A program made the translations under genes and the position numbers. DNA of 12,319 nt from Balneolales bacterium (lineage in GTDB: Bacteria > Bacteroidota > Rhodothermia > Balneolales > Natronogracilivirgulaceae), in the NCBI GenBank assembly GCA_007127695.1, contig SKYW01000121.1, positions 1 through 12,319 of the forward strand, in the 5' to 3' direction. The notes under the pieces were generated by a model. That model made no database searches, was not told where the DNA came from, and worked only from the letters and a program-made list of their open reading frames with translations. This document shows, piece by piece, positions 1 to 6,785 of the stretch (positions within the stretch are counted from its first letter, which is position 1; every line of letters begins with the position of its first letter).

Positions 1-1219
1 CAAAAATGGCGCTGGCCTGGGCTGCGGGCTTGTCATCCCGTTCGATATAGCCAAGGTCGCCTCCGCGTGGAGCGGACGGGCTGTGTGTGGAATACGATTC
101 TGCCAGGGCAGCAAACGACTCGCCTTGGCGGACGCGTCCAATGAGTTCCTCGGCAAGTTCACGGCCGGCGTCACTTTCCGTAAGCCGGAGCTGGCGGACG
201 CGCACATAGGTCTGGTCTGCGGGACGTTCTTCCAGAAGGCGCACCATATGAGCCCGGTTGTTGTGGATGTAGGGCTCGCTGACTTCGTCCACATCCAGTT
301 CAAACGCTTTCAGATGTTCAAATCGAACCTCGGACGGCTTCAGGAAATTCTCGAAATAGCTTGTCTCTGAGAAATGGTCGGTCAGGAAGCGGTCAGCATT
401 CTCGGCAGCGCGGAAATCGTCACGAAGCCGGGCAAGGTATTCGAGTGTTCGTGCCGTATCGGCTTCTGTCGGTGCAATGGAAAATGTCACATAGGAGAAG
501 CGCCAGGTCTTGTTTCTCTGGAAGCGGTGCTCGTTGTTGCGGTAAAAGGAGCGGATTTCCGAATCACTCACCTCTATCTCATCCGAGGGAATGTCCGAAA
601 ACGGGAAGCGCACATACTGGAAGCTGGCCCGGCTGTTTTGCCGTTCGTAATGCTGTTGCACCTCGAAGTCACTGACACGCAGCGAGGCCTCGATGAACTG
701 GTTCAATTTCTCCTGGCGACGCTGCTCGCGAAGCTGCTGTTCGATCATGATCCAGATTTCACGGTTCTCCGGCGCTTCGATCGCATTCTGAAGTGCAACC
801 CTGTCGATGGTCCCGTCCTCACGGGTGAACTGCTGACGGATAAAGGGATCGGGATTTTCACCGGTAACCATATCCATCAGCTCGGAATCGGTTACCATAA
901 TCCCCATATCCTGCATTTTCTGCTTCAGGATCTTGTCCACGATCAGCTGTTCCCAGGCCATTTCCTCATACTGGGCGCGGACTTCGCTGTCGGGGCTGGC
1001 TCCTGTCTGCTGCCGGTACTGTTCCGTGTAGAGATTGATCCGCTGGTTGAACTCAGCCCACGATACGGGATCGCGGTTCACTTCGCCCATGTTCCGCGGA
1101 CCTGCCATCATGGCATCAAACACCTGGGTATCCGCAAGCACCCAAAGGAGTCCGAATGAGAGGATCAGGATCCAGATGATGTACTTGGTGCCGGATCTTA
1201 GTTTTTGCATCAAACCCAT
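1..1219 (-). CDS. PpiD-like SurA_N/parvulin peptidyl-prolyl isomerase, 3' end outside window
   Basis: Membrane-anchored periplasmic chaperone/foldase that should help exported proteins fold, acting outside the inner membrane. Only the first 406 residues are in the window. Residues 13-29 (YIIWILILSFGLLWVLA) form one membrane anchor after a short basic N-terminus. Residues of roughly 45-190 resemble the SurA_N chaperone domain (VNRDPVSWAEFNQRI, then long Gln/Glu-rich helices). A parvulin rotamase domain starts near residue 338 and contains GESFAALAESYSTHSPSAPRGGDLGY, with the GGDLG turn typical of the family; it is cut by the window edge. The ATG start is supported by GAGG seven bases upstream. 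Family members in Bacteroidota are usually around 700 residues, so about 40% is probably missing. The gene lies 194 bp after mlaD on the same strand and has its own promoter candidate. The family call is firm; SurA versus PpiD naming is inference from the N-terminal anchor. Confidence 0.88.
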   Translation of the reverse strand, partial: MGLMQKLRSGTKYIIWILILSFGLLWVLADTQVFDAMMAGPRNMGEVNRDPVSWAEFNQRINLYTEQYRQQTGASPDSEVRAQYEEMAWEQLIVDKILKQKMQDMGIMVTDSELMDMVTGENPDPFIRQQFTREDGTIDRVALQNAIEAPENREIWIMIEQQLREQRRQEKLNQFIEASLRVSDFEVQQHYERQNSRASFQYVRFPFSDIPSDEIEVSDSEIRSFYRNNEHRFQRNKTWRFSYVTFSIAPTEADTARTLEYLARLRDDFRAAENADRFLTDHFSETSYFENFLKPSEVRFEHLKAFELDVDEVSEPYIHNNRAHMVRLLEERPADQTYVRVRQLRLTESDAGRELAEELIGRVRQGESFAALAESYSTHSPSAPRGGDLGYIERDDKPAAQASAIF

Positions 1220-1226
1220 AAAAAAA

Positions 1227-1230
1227 CCTC
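1227..1230 (-). promoter_or_regulatory. Ribosome binding site for the PpiD-like gene
   Basis: Minus-strand GAGG lies seven bases before the ATG at 1219. It favours this start over the second in-frame ATG, which is residue 4. Clear Shine-Dalgarno sequences are rare among the genes in this window. Confidence 0.55.
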
Positions 1231-1289
1231 AGAAACGTATAATTGAAAAGTGGTTCGGAATGTCGGTTACGACTTCATGTAATAGCTCG

Positions 1290-1320
1290 GAAAGATACGG
1301 CAATTGCCGCGAATTACAAA
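1290..1320 (-). promoter_or_regulatory. Bacteroidota-type -33/-7 promoter upstream of the PpiD-like gene
   Basis: On the minus strand TTTG (1317-1320) is followed after exactly 19 bases by TATCTTTC (1290-1297). This closely matches the Bacteroidota primary-sigma pattern TTTG-N19-TAnnTTTG. Transcription would begin near 1283, giving a leader of roughly 60 nt before the ATG at 1219. The spacer contains a perfect 12-bp palindrome. The element suggests the foldase gene can be transcribed independently of the mla operon. The pattern match is seen directly; function is inferred. Confidence 0.55.
1298..1309. repeat. 12-bp perfect palindrome in the promoter spacer
   Basis: CGGCAATTGCCG is its own reverse complement. 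It sits wholly between the proposed -33 and -7 elements of the PpiD-like gene's promoter, where a bound dimeric regulator would affect polymerase access. It is short enough to occur by chance. Confidence 0.4.
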
Positions 1321-1413
1321 GCTATTAGGTATAACGAAGCCATATTTGGTTTGGTGCAGAAATTCGGACAGACCCGGCATGCATGCACATCAAACCGGCA
1401 TCCATCCCTGGCC

Positions 1414-2346
1414 TCAGAATATATCGACCAGGCGCATGTGCTTGAGGAAGTGCCGGGGATCTTCCTCAAGGATGCGGGATATGTTTTTGAGATTGACAGC
1501 CAGGCTGTCCAGGTTCTCATACAGGGAAGGATCCTGGATCAGCCGTCCCAGTGTTCCTTCACCGCTGTTGATCTGCTGCATCATTACGTGCAGCTCGGTG
1601 CTTACCCCGCCCAGTTCGGTGGAGATAACCGACAGCTCCCGGGTTGTCGTTTCCAGGTTGGCCAGGATCTCTTCCAGCTGCTGCCGGCTGCCGGCGCTCA
1701 GGGTATCGAGATTGGCAAGCGTCTGTTTCAGATGGATGATGGATTCCTCCAGATCGTCGCTTCTTGCCTCCAGAAGCCGGTTGATCTGCTGCGAGGACCG
1801 GTTCAGCGCACCAATGGTCTCCCTGATATCCTCTTTACCGCTGTCCTTAAGCACGTCGTCAATCTGCTCCAGGACCCCGGCCAGGCTGCCGGCGCTTCTC
1901 TCGATATCGGGTTTCAGGTCCTCCGCAAATTCCTGCAGTTCCGCAAACGCGCCGTGGTCGTATACGCCCTCGATGTACCCGCCGTCCGGTATCATTTCAT
2001 CGGCGCCGGAGTGGTGGATGCGTATCCTCTTGCTGCCGATGAGGTCAGCGGCTTCAATGTATGCCCGGGATCCCACCGGAATCCCCTCGGTGTACGATAG
2101 GTTCAGCACTACCACAACGCTGTCGGGACCGGCAAGGTGGACCCTGTTGACGGAACCGATCTTCACTCCGGACATGTAGACCGACGTACCGGCACTGACC
2201 CCATCCACCCGTTCAAATACGGAGTAGATTTGCAGGCTGGGACGGAACAGGGGCACATCCTGCATCAGCCGGAAGCCGATAATGGCGATCAGCATGGCGA
2301 TCACGATGGTCAAACCAATCTTTACTTCATTTTGTACTTTTTTCAA
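1414..2346 (-). CDS. mlaD: MCE-domain substrate-binding protein of a Mla-type lipid ABC transporter
   Basis: Inner-membrane-anchored periplasmic component that binds lipid and forms the channel or shuttle of an MlaEFD-type transporter, moving phospholipids between inner and outer membranes. The 310-residue protein has one N-terminal membrane helix (about residues 10-27, IGLTIVIAMLIAIIGFRL). An MCE domain follows at about 38-115, including FERVDGVSAGTSVYMSGVKIG and the DLIGSKRIRI strand. From about 130 onward it is a long helical, coiled-coil-like tail with heptad-style Leu/Ile spacing (LEEILANLETTTREL), as in Bacteroidota MCE proteins. The start codon is TTG: a later Met would remove the membrane anchor, and GGAG stands seven bases upstream of the TTG. 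It is the last gene of the mlaE-mlaF-mlaD run, 19 bp after mlaF. No mlaC, mlaB or mlaA gene is visible. The call is firm; the exact lipid substrate and transport direction cannot be read from sequence. Confidence 0.93.
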   Translation of the reverse strand: MKKVQNEVKIGLTIVIAMLIAIIGFRLMQDVPLFRPSLQIYSVFERVDGVSAGTSVYMSGVKIGSVNRVHLAGPDSVVVVLNLSYTEGIPVGSRAYIEAADLIGSKRIRIHHSGADEMIPDGGYIEGVYDHGAFAELQEFAEDLKPDIERSAGSLAGVLEQIDDVLKDSGKEDIRETIGALNRSSQQINRLLEARSDDLEESIIHLKQTLANLDTLSAGSRQQLEEILANLETTTRELSVISTELGGVSTELHVMMQQINSGEGTLGRLIQDPSLYENLDSLAVNLKNISRILEEDPRHFLKHMRLVDIF

Positions 2347-2353
2347 AACCGGG

Positions 2354-2357
2354 CTCC
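2354..2357 (-). promoter_or_regulatory. Ribosome binding site that decides the TTG start of mlaD
   Basis: Minus-strand GGAG seven bases before TTG (2344-2346) supports this non-ATG start. The frame has no upstream ATG after the mlaF stop codon, and the next in-frame Met would delete part of the membrane helix. Confidence 0.55.
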
Positions 2358-2365
2358 GCGTAGTG

Positions 2366-3100
2366 TTAAATGGTATATTCGCTGGCTCTTATAAAGGCGT
2401 TCAGTTCTTTGTGGTCACTGTTGCGCAGTTCGTCGAGCGTTCCGTACCAGCTGAGTATCTGCTTGTCCAGAAAGGCCACTTTATCGGCCACCCGCAGGAC
2501 ACTGTGCATGTCGTGAGTGATTACGATGGATGTGATATCAAGAGTATCTGCCATATTGATGATAAGGTCATTGATCTCGTCCGATGTCTGCGGGTCCAGG
2601 CCGGACGTAGGCTCATCGTATAAAAGATACTCCGGTTCCATCACAATTGCGCGTGCGACTCCGATGCGCTTCCTCATCCCGCCGGAGAGTTCGGCCGGTG
2701 ATTTGTTACCGATATCCGACAGATTGACCAGCTCCAGGCACTCCATCACCCGCTCGTGGATCTGCTTTTCATTCAGTTCGCTGAAAAAACGCAGCGGGAA
2801 GGCCACGTTTTCATGAGCCGAAATGGAGTCGAAGAGGGCCGCACCCTGGAAAAGCACACCAAAACGCTGACGCAGCTTTCGAAGGCGGGCGTAGCGGATC
2901 TCAAAAACGTTCATGTCGTCTATGAGCACTTCGCCGGAATCGGGATAGAGCAGCACATTGAGGTGCTTCATGAGCACGGACTTGCCGGAACCCGACTTGC
3001 CGATGACCGCAAGGGTCTCACCGTCTTCAATCGTAAGACTGACGTCCGACCAGACGAGGTTGGATCCGAAGCTTTTTGTAAGATTTTTGATCTCAATCAT
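2366..3100 (-). CDS. mlaF: ABC transporter ATPase of a Mla-type lipid transporter
   Basis: Cytoplasmic ATPase that drives the MlaE permease. At 244 residues it is a complete single ABC domain. It has Walker A GKSGSGKS (34-41), the Q-loop glutamine at 85 in VLFQGAALFDS, signature LSGGMRKR (138-145), Walker B LLYDEPTSGLDP (159-170, catalytic Glu163) and H-loop His196 in VITHDMHS. The GAALFDS and GGMRKR wording is typical of the MlaF/Mkl branch rather than general ABC importers. I start at the ATG giving MIEIKNLTKSFG: the frame stays open for another 40 residues upstream, but that stretch overlaps the 3' end of mlaE and reads as low-quality sequence. No clear Shine-Dalgarno is present, so translation may be coupled to mlaE, whose stop is 10 bp upstream. 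Confidence 0.95.
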   Translation of the reverse strand: MIEIKNLTKSFGSNLVWSDVSLTIEDGETLAVIGKSGSGKSVLMKHLNVLLYPDSGEVLIDDMNVFEIRYARLRKLRQRFGVLFQGAALFDSISAHENVAFPLRFFSELNEKQIHERVMECLELVNLSDIGNKSPAELSGGMRKRIGVARAIVMEPEYLLYDEPTSGLDPQTSDEINDLIINMADTLDITSIVITHDMHSVLRVADKVAFLDKQILSWYGTLDELRNSDHKELNAFIRASEYTI

Positions 3101-3110
3101 GGTTCTGCGG

Positions 3111-3848
3111 TCAAAGAAGCAGGAAGGCAAGTACGAAGTCGGCGACGAGGATGTAGATACAGCTGAGAACGGCGGCCTGGGTGGTTGCCTGTCCAACCCC
3201 TTCCGCTCCGCCGGTCGCAAAATATCCCTTGTAACAGGAAATGGAGGTGATGATATATCCGAAAACGAAGGATTTGATCACACCGAAACTCACGTCAGCC
3301 GGCGAGAACACCTGGCGCGCGCCCAGCATGAAATCGGCTACCGGCAATGTTCCTGTGAGGATGCCCGCCAGCAGTCCGCCCACCATGCCGGAGACCACGG
3401 CGGCGACCCATATCACCGGAAACATCAACACACCGGCCAGCACCCGTGGCATAACCAGGAAGGTGACCGAGTTGAAACCCATGGATTCCAGTGCGTCGAT
3501 CTGCTCGCTTACCGCCATGGTGCCCAGCTCGGTGGCTATGCGCGCCCCCACACGTCCGGCAAGGACCAGGGCGCTGATCACCGCCGCAAGTTCAATCAGC
3601 AGCGACTGTGAAACAATGGCTCCGATGGTGGATGGCGGTATGAACCCGGCAACAAGCTGGTAGGAGGTCTGTATGGTCATCACCGCTCCGGTAAAGAAAC
3701 CGGCCAGGATGATGATAGGCAGCGAGTCGAAGCCGGTCTTGATCATCTCCGAAATGATGTTCTTCCGGTACATGCCAACTTCCGTCGAGGAACGGATGGC
3801 CTCATAGATCAACCTGCAGTAGCGTCCGACATCAATAAATAATTGCAT
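3111..3848 (-). CDS. mlaE: MlaE-family inner-membrane permease
   Basis: Integral inner-membrane permease subunit of the MlaEFD lipid transporter. The 245 residues match the normal family length. After an amphipathic N-terminus there are about five hydrophobic segments, including LPIIILAGFFTGAVMTIQ (about 43-60), the IVSQSLLIELAAVISALVLAG stretch and a C-terminal YILVADFVLAFLLL. The family hallmark ELGTMAVSEQIDALESMG, the coupling region contacting the ATPase, is intact at about 107-124. It is the first gene of the operon. The preceding 152 bp, shared with divergent porQ, hold a terminator-like hairpin and no confident promoter; TTTG near 3910 with a TA-rich box 21 bases on is a weak candidate. 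Start ATG is chosen because the amphipathic first helix is typical; no Shine-Dalgarno is evident. Confidence 0.94.
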   Translation of the reverse strand: MQLFIDVGRYCRLIYEAIRSSTEVGMYRKNIISEMIKTGFDSLPIIILAGFFTGAVMTIQTSYQLVAGFIPPSTIGAIVSQSLLIELAAVISALVLAGRVGARIATELGTMAVSEQIDALESMGFNSVTFLVMPRVLAGVLMFPVIWVAAVVSGMVGGLLAGILTGTLPVADFMLGARQVFSPADVSFGVIKSFVFGYIITSISCYKGYFATGGAEGVGQATTQAAVLSCIYILVADFVLAFLLL

Positions 3849-3922
3849 GCAATAGCCGTTGTTTATGTAATCCGGTTTGCTGATTTATTGCGGTATCTGG
3901 AAAAAGAGCAAAGCGTATGGAG

Positions 3923-3950
3923 AAAAAAAATATCCGCTTTCGGATTTTTT
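3923..3950. terminator. Hairpin flanked by A and T tracts (bidirectional terminator-like) between divergent genes
   Basis: ATCCG (3932-3936), loop CTTT, CGGAT (3941-3945), with eight A on the left (3923-3930) and a T run on the right (3945-3950). On either strand this reads as a short GC stem followed by a U tract, the form of a weak intrinsic terminator. It lies 75-102 bp upstream of mlaE and 50-78 bp upstream of porQ, which point away from it, so it does not end a known gene. It may insulate the two divergent promoters or act as a leader attenuator. Confidence 0.45.
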
Positions 3951-3965
3951 CAACCTATCTGATAT

Positions 3966-3998
3966 TTTGACATGGTAATTTACGGAATTAATTATACA
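3966..3998 (+). promoter_or_regulatory. Tentative porQ promoter just before the start codon
   Basis: TTTTGACA (3965-3972) is followed by AT-rich sequence that can be read two ways: TTGACA-N20-TATACA (3993-3998), or TTTG-N19-TAATTATA (3989-3996). Either places the transcription start at about 4003-4006, almost on top of the GTG codons at 4001 and 4007. AT-rich sequence makes chance matches likely. Confidence 0.28.
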
Positions 3999-4000
3999 CT

Positions 4001-4999
4001 GTGATTGTGAAATCAAAAATCCTTGCATGCTTTTTCGCCGTTGCCGGACTCTTGTTCCTTTGTCCAGCCGGATCAGGAGCACAGATCGGCCACGAGTCCG
4101 CATTCGGTTTCCTGAATCTGCCCGGCTCGGCCAGGACGGCAGCGCTCGGTGGAAATCATGTATCCCTGTATAACGGTGGAACGGCACATTTTGAGGTGAA
4201 TCCGGCGTATTTAAGCCCGGATAATCATCGTGAGCTGACCTTGTCCTACCTGAACCATATCTCCGACATCTATCTGGGATCGACCGGTTTTGCCTGGCAC
4301 CTGGACGGTATCGGGACACTGGCCACCGGAATCAGGTTTCTGAATTACGGTGATTTCATCCGTACTGACAGTGACGGAGGGGCGCACGGATCGTTCAGCG
4401 CGTATGATTTCTCCTGGAGCGCCGCCTTGTCGCGGAACCTGTTCGACACCTTCCGTGCCGGAGTTGGCGTCCAGTTCATCATGAGCAATTATGACACGTA
4501 CCGTTCGTCAGCCCTGGGCCTGTTCGGAGGGCTTTACTTCCCGTTCAACGACGGATTCACGCAAGCCGCGCTGTCGTTTCGCAATCTTGGCGCACAACTC
4601 ACCCGGTTCGACGGTACAAAAGAGGATCTCCCCTTTTCTCTGATGGCCGGAATCACCCACCGCCTGCAGCACCTGCCGCTGCGGTTCAACCTCACACTCC
4701 ACTCCCTGGACCGCTGGGATATCCCCGTATTTGACGACGAATCCGATCCGGGCTTTTCTGACAACCTGTTCCGGCGCATGCGCTTCGGCACGGAGCTTCT
4801 CTTTTCGGACAACTTTCATCTCCGGATTGGATACGATCACTTGCAGAGCGAGGAGCTGAAAACCGACCGCCGCATTGACCTCTCCGGCGCTTCCATAGGA
4901 CTCGGTATCATCTTACGCGACATTCACATAGATATCAGCCGCACATCCTACAGTGAAACGGGTGGCCTTTTCCAGCTGAACCTTCGAACCCGGCTGTAA
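4001..4999 (+). CDS. porQ: Type IX secretion system outer-membrane protein PorQ
   Basis: PorQ is an outer-membrane beta-barrel-like protein of the type IX secretion system. In Porphyromonas it belongs to the PorU-PorV-PorQ-PorZ attachment complex that anchors cargo at the surface. The 332-residue length matches the family. A signal peptide spans about residues 1-27 (hydrophobic LACFFAVAGLLFLC, likely cleavage near GSGA-Q). The mature start SAFGFLNLPGSARTAALGGN is the family's characteristic opening. It continues with NPAYLSP, the GIGTLATGIRFLNYGDFIRTD strand and RFNLTLHSLDRWDIP, followed by alternating aromatic/polar beta strands to a C-terminal FQLNLRTRL. The start is GTG; I use 4001, but the in-frame GTG at 4007 is equally plausible. 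No other secretion genes are in the window, consistent with the scattered type IX loci usual in this phylum. It is divergent from mlaE. Confidence 0.88.
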   Translation: MIVKSKILACFFAVAGLLFLCPAGSGAQIGHESAFGFLNLPGSARTAALGGNHVSLYNGGTAHFEVNPAYLSPDNHRELTLSYLNHISDIYLGSTGFAWHLDGIGTLATGIRFLNYGDFIRTDSDGGAHGSFSAYDFSWSAALSRNLFDTFRAGVGVQFIMSNYDTYRSSALGLFGGLYFPFNDGFTQAALSFRNLGAQLTRFDGTKEDLPFSLMAGITHRLQHLPLRFNLTLHSLDRWDIPVFDDESDPGFSDNLFRRMRFGTELLFSDNFHLRIGYDHLQSEELKTDRRIDLSGASIGLGIILRDIHIDISRTSYSETGGLFQLNLRTRL

Positions 5000-5010
5000 T
5001 CCAACCTCCA

Positions 5011-5090
5011 ACCCGTCGCGGTTCATTCTTGAAATCCGAAGTTCCCTCTTGAAATCCGAAGTTCCCTCTTGAAGCCGTAGTTCATTCTCT
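5011..5090. repeat. 20-bp tandem repeat, two exact and two degenerate copies
   Basis: Units 5031-5050 and 5051-5070 are identical (they begin GAAATCCGAA and end CTCTT). 5011-5030 and 5071-5090 are recognisable degenerate copies sharing GTTCnnTCT at the same phase. The array lies between the porQ stop and aroC. It contains no start codon of note and no conserved coding frame. Confidence 0.75.
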
Positions 5091-5112
5091 AAATTGCTAT
5101 ATTCCTGCTCCC

Positions 5113-5157
5113 CGGAATCCTTGTTTTTCAGGATAAATCCTTATTTTCAAGATTCCG
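5113..5157 (+). promoter_or_regulatory. Nested inverted repeat upstream of aroC (leader structure or promoter region)
   Basis: CGGAATCCTTG (5113-5123) pairs with CAAGATTCCG (5148-5157) apart from one bulged base. It encloses a second inverted repeat, AGGATAAATCCT (5130-5141). CTTG (5120-5123) followed 18 bases later by TATTTTCA (5142-5149) also resembles a weak -33/-7 promoter, which would put the aroC transcript start near 5155. No U tract follows, so it is not a typical terminator. Structure is seen directly; role is undetermined. Confidence 0.35.
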
Positions 5158-5182
5158 CAAGACATGGACTAACAGAAAACCG

Positions 5183-6364
5183 ATGATTCGATATCTCACC
5201 GCTGGTGAATCGCACGGACCGGAACTGATCGGCATTGTTGAGGGTCTTCCGGCCGGATTGCCCCTCTCGAAGGAAGCCATCGCACAACAGCTTGCCCGGA
5301 GGCAGCAGGGATACGGGAGAAGCGGTCGCATGGCCTTTGAAAAAGACTCCGCAGAAATTGTATCCGGAGTGCGATTCGGCAAAACCATGGGCCATCCCGT
5401 TGCCCTCAGGATGGTCAATCGCGCTTATGAAAAGGATGATGCCAACTGGCCGCTCGTCATGTCCGCCACACCGGTGGATGAAGATGTCCCCCGGATCACC
5501 GTCCCGCGTCCCGGTCACGCCGATCTCGTGGGGGTCCAGAAGTTCCGCTTTGACGACATACGACCTGTCATTGACCGCTCCAGTGCCCGGGAAACCGCCA
5601 TGAGAGTAGCCTGCTGCGCCACGGCAAGGCAACTCCTGCGCTACTTCGGCATACAGATCGGCGGCCACGTGCTGCAAATCGGGGAACAGGGCTACTCCTC
5701 CTGGGAGGATATCCGCTCCATTGCCGATCCCCTGCTGCAGGATGGCGCAGAACAGCTGGCCGGCATAGCCGATGCCTCGGAAGTCCGGTGTCTGAATGAA
5801 GACCTGACCGCACAAATGGTTGAGGAAATCAAGAAACGGCGCAAGGAAGGCAGTTCCCTCGGTGGTATTTATGAAATCGTTGTCACCGGCCTGCCCGCGG
5901 GCCTGGGCAGTTATGTCCATTGGGACCGTAAACTTGAAGGGTTGCTCGCCCAGGCCGTGATGAGCACACAGGCCATGAAAGGCGTCGAGATCGGGCTTGG
6001 ATTTGAAGCGGGAAGACGTCACGGACACCAGGTGCATGATGAAATCACCTGGGAGAAGGAACGGTTCGCGCGCAGCAGCAACCGCGCCGGCGGACTTGAA
6101 GGCGGCATCACTACGGGAATGCCCCTGATCATACGCGGCGCCATGAAACCGATCCCCACCATGCTCAAACCAATGCAGACCGTGGATATGGAATCGAAAA
6201 AAACACAGGACACACGGTACGAACGATCAGATGTCTGCGCACTTCCCAGAGCTGTCGTTGTCGTTGAAAATGCCATCGCCCCCGTACTGGCAAACGCATT
6301 TCTGGAAAAATTCGGCGGGGACTCGATAAGCGAGATCGAGGAAAGATATCCACCCGCCACCTGA
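5183..6364 (+). CDS. aroC: Chorismate synthase
   Basis: Catalyses the last shikimate-pathway step in the cytoplasm: 5-enolpyruvylshikimate-3-phosphate to chorismate, using reduced FMN. This gives the precursor of aromatic amino acids, folate and quinones. The 393 residues are a normal bacterial length. All three family signatures are visible: GESHGPELIGIVEGLPAG (8-25, invariant His11), the RPGHADL motif with second key His112, DRSSARETAMRVA (131-143), and RSDVCALPRAVVVVE near 348-362. The C-terminus FLEKFGGDSISEIEERY is standard. MIRYLTAGESHG is the usual N-terminus, which fixes the ATG start despite no strong ribosome site. It stands alone, 183 bp after porQ and 85 bp before the TPR gene; no other aro genes are present. 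Confidence 0.97.
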   Translation: MIRYLTAGESHGPELIGIVEGLPAGLPLSKEAIAQQLARRQQGYGRSGRMAFEKDSAEIVSGVRFGKTMGHPVALRMVNRAYEKDDANWPLVMSATPVDEDVPRITVPRPGHADLVGVQKFRFDDIRPVIDRSSARETAMRVACCATARQLLRYFGIQIGGHVLQIGEQGYSSWEDIRSIADPLLQDGAEQLAGIADASEVRCLNEDLTAQMVEEIKKRRKEGSSLGGIYEIVVTGLPAGLGSYVHWDRKLEGLLAQAVMSTQAMKGVEIGLGFEAGRRHGHQVHDEITWEKERFARSSNRAGGLEGGITTGMPLIIRGAMKPIPTMLKPMQTVDMESKKTQDTRYERSDVCALPRAVVVVENAIAPVLANAFLEKFGGDSISEIEERYPPAT

Positions 6365-6449
6365 CCGTTTTTTACCTTAATACTTTATCGCTGCGTATTA
6401 TACGTTTACAGCTATTCCGGCGTTAGATTCAAAACATGCGTGAAATCCA

Positions 6450-6776
6450 ATGAATGATACCAGGATAAAAAAACTGAAAGAATTTCTGGATGCAGACCCG
6501 GCGGACAGCTTTTCCAGGTTTGCACTGGCGCTGGAACATCTGAAGACCGGCGACACCAACACGGCACAACACCACTTTGAACACATCCTGGACCACGATC
6601 CCGAATACATAGGGGTTTACTACCACCTCGGGAAACTTTATCAGGAAACTGGTCACGATCAAAAAGCTTTGAAAACATTCACCAATGGCGTCACTGCAGC
6701 CCGCAAGTCCAGTGATCTCCATGCCGCATCCGAACTGGAACAGGCCATCAGCGAACTTGAATCAGAAGGAGCATAA
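6450..6776 (+). CDS. Small tetratricopeptide-repeat protein
   Basis: A 108-residue soluble protein with no signal peptide or membrane segment, probably cytoplasmic. Two TPR units can be read: about 20-53 (SFSRFALALEHLKTGDTNTA, then HFEHILDHDPEY) and 54-87 (IGVYYHLGKLYQETGHDQKA, then FTNGVTAARKSSD). They are preceded by a short helix and followed by a capping helix (AASELEQAISELE). TPR folds act as protein-protein adaptors; the partner cannot be identified. The gene ends 9 bp before the LysM/RlpA-like gene, so the two are almost certainly co-transcribed and may be functionally linked. The start ATG gives MNDTRIKKLKEFL, a natural amphipathic beginning; no Shine-Dalgarno is obvious. Confidence 0.85.
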   Translation: MNDTRIKKLKEFLDADPADSFSRFALALEHLKTGDTNTAQHHFEHILDHDPEYIGVYYHLGKLYQETGHDQKALKTFTNGVTAARKSSDLHAASELEQAISELESEGA

Positions 6777-6785
6777 CGAACCAAT

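Noticed and set aside
374..1159. Plus-strand open frame of 261 codons near the left edge
   Set aside because: The minus strand here encodes a clear SurA_N/parvulin protein with a ribosome site; the plus frame has no domain features.
1377..1386. GCATGCATGC palindrome after mlaD as a terminator
   Set aside because: It is a simple alternating repeat, with no usable loop and no following U tract on the minus strand.
1243..2179. Two plus-strand open frames of about 290 codons opposite mlaD
   Set aside because: Both are antisense to a firm MCE protein, and the two overlap each other in different frames, typical of shadow frames.
3101..3220. 40-residue N-terminal extension of MlaF
   Set aside because: It overlaps the end of mlaE and is Pro/Ser-rich; MIEIKNLTKSFG is the normal ABC start.
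5147..6037. Open frame of 296 codons on the minus strand across aroC
   Set aside because: It is antisense to a certain chorismate synthase gene, has no recognisable domain, and its composition mirrors the aroC codons.
6365..6449. Promoter before the TPR gene (TTTACC-N19-TATTAT, or a TACGTTTA -7 box)
   Set aside because: Several poor matches overlap in AT-rich sequence and none has a correctly spaced -33 TTTG.
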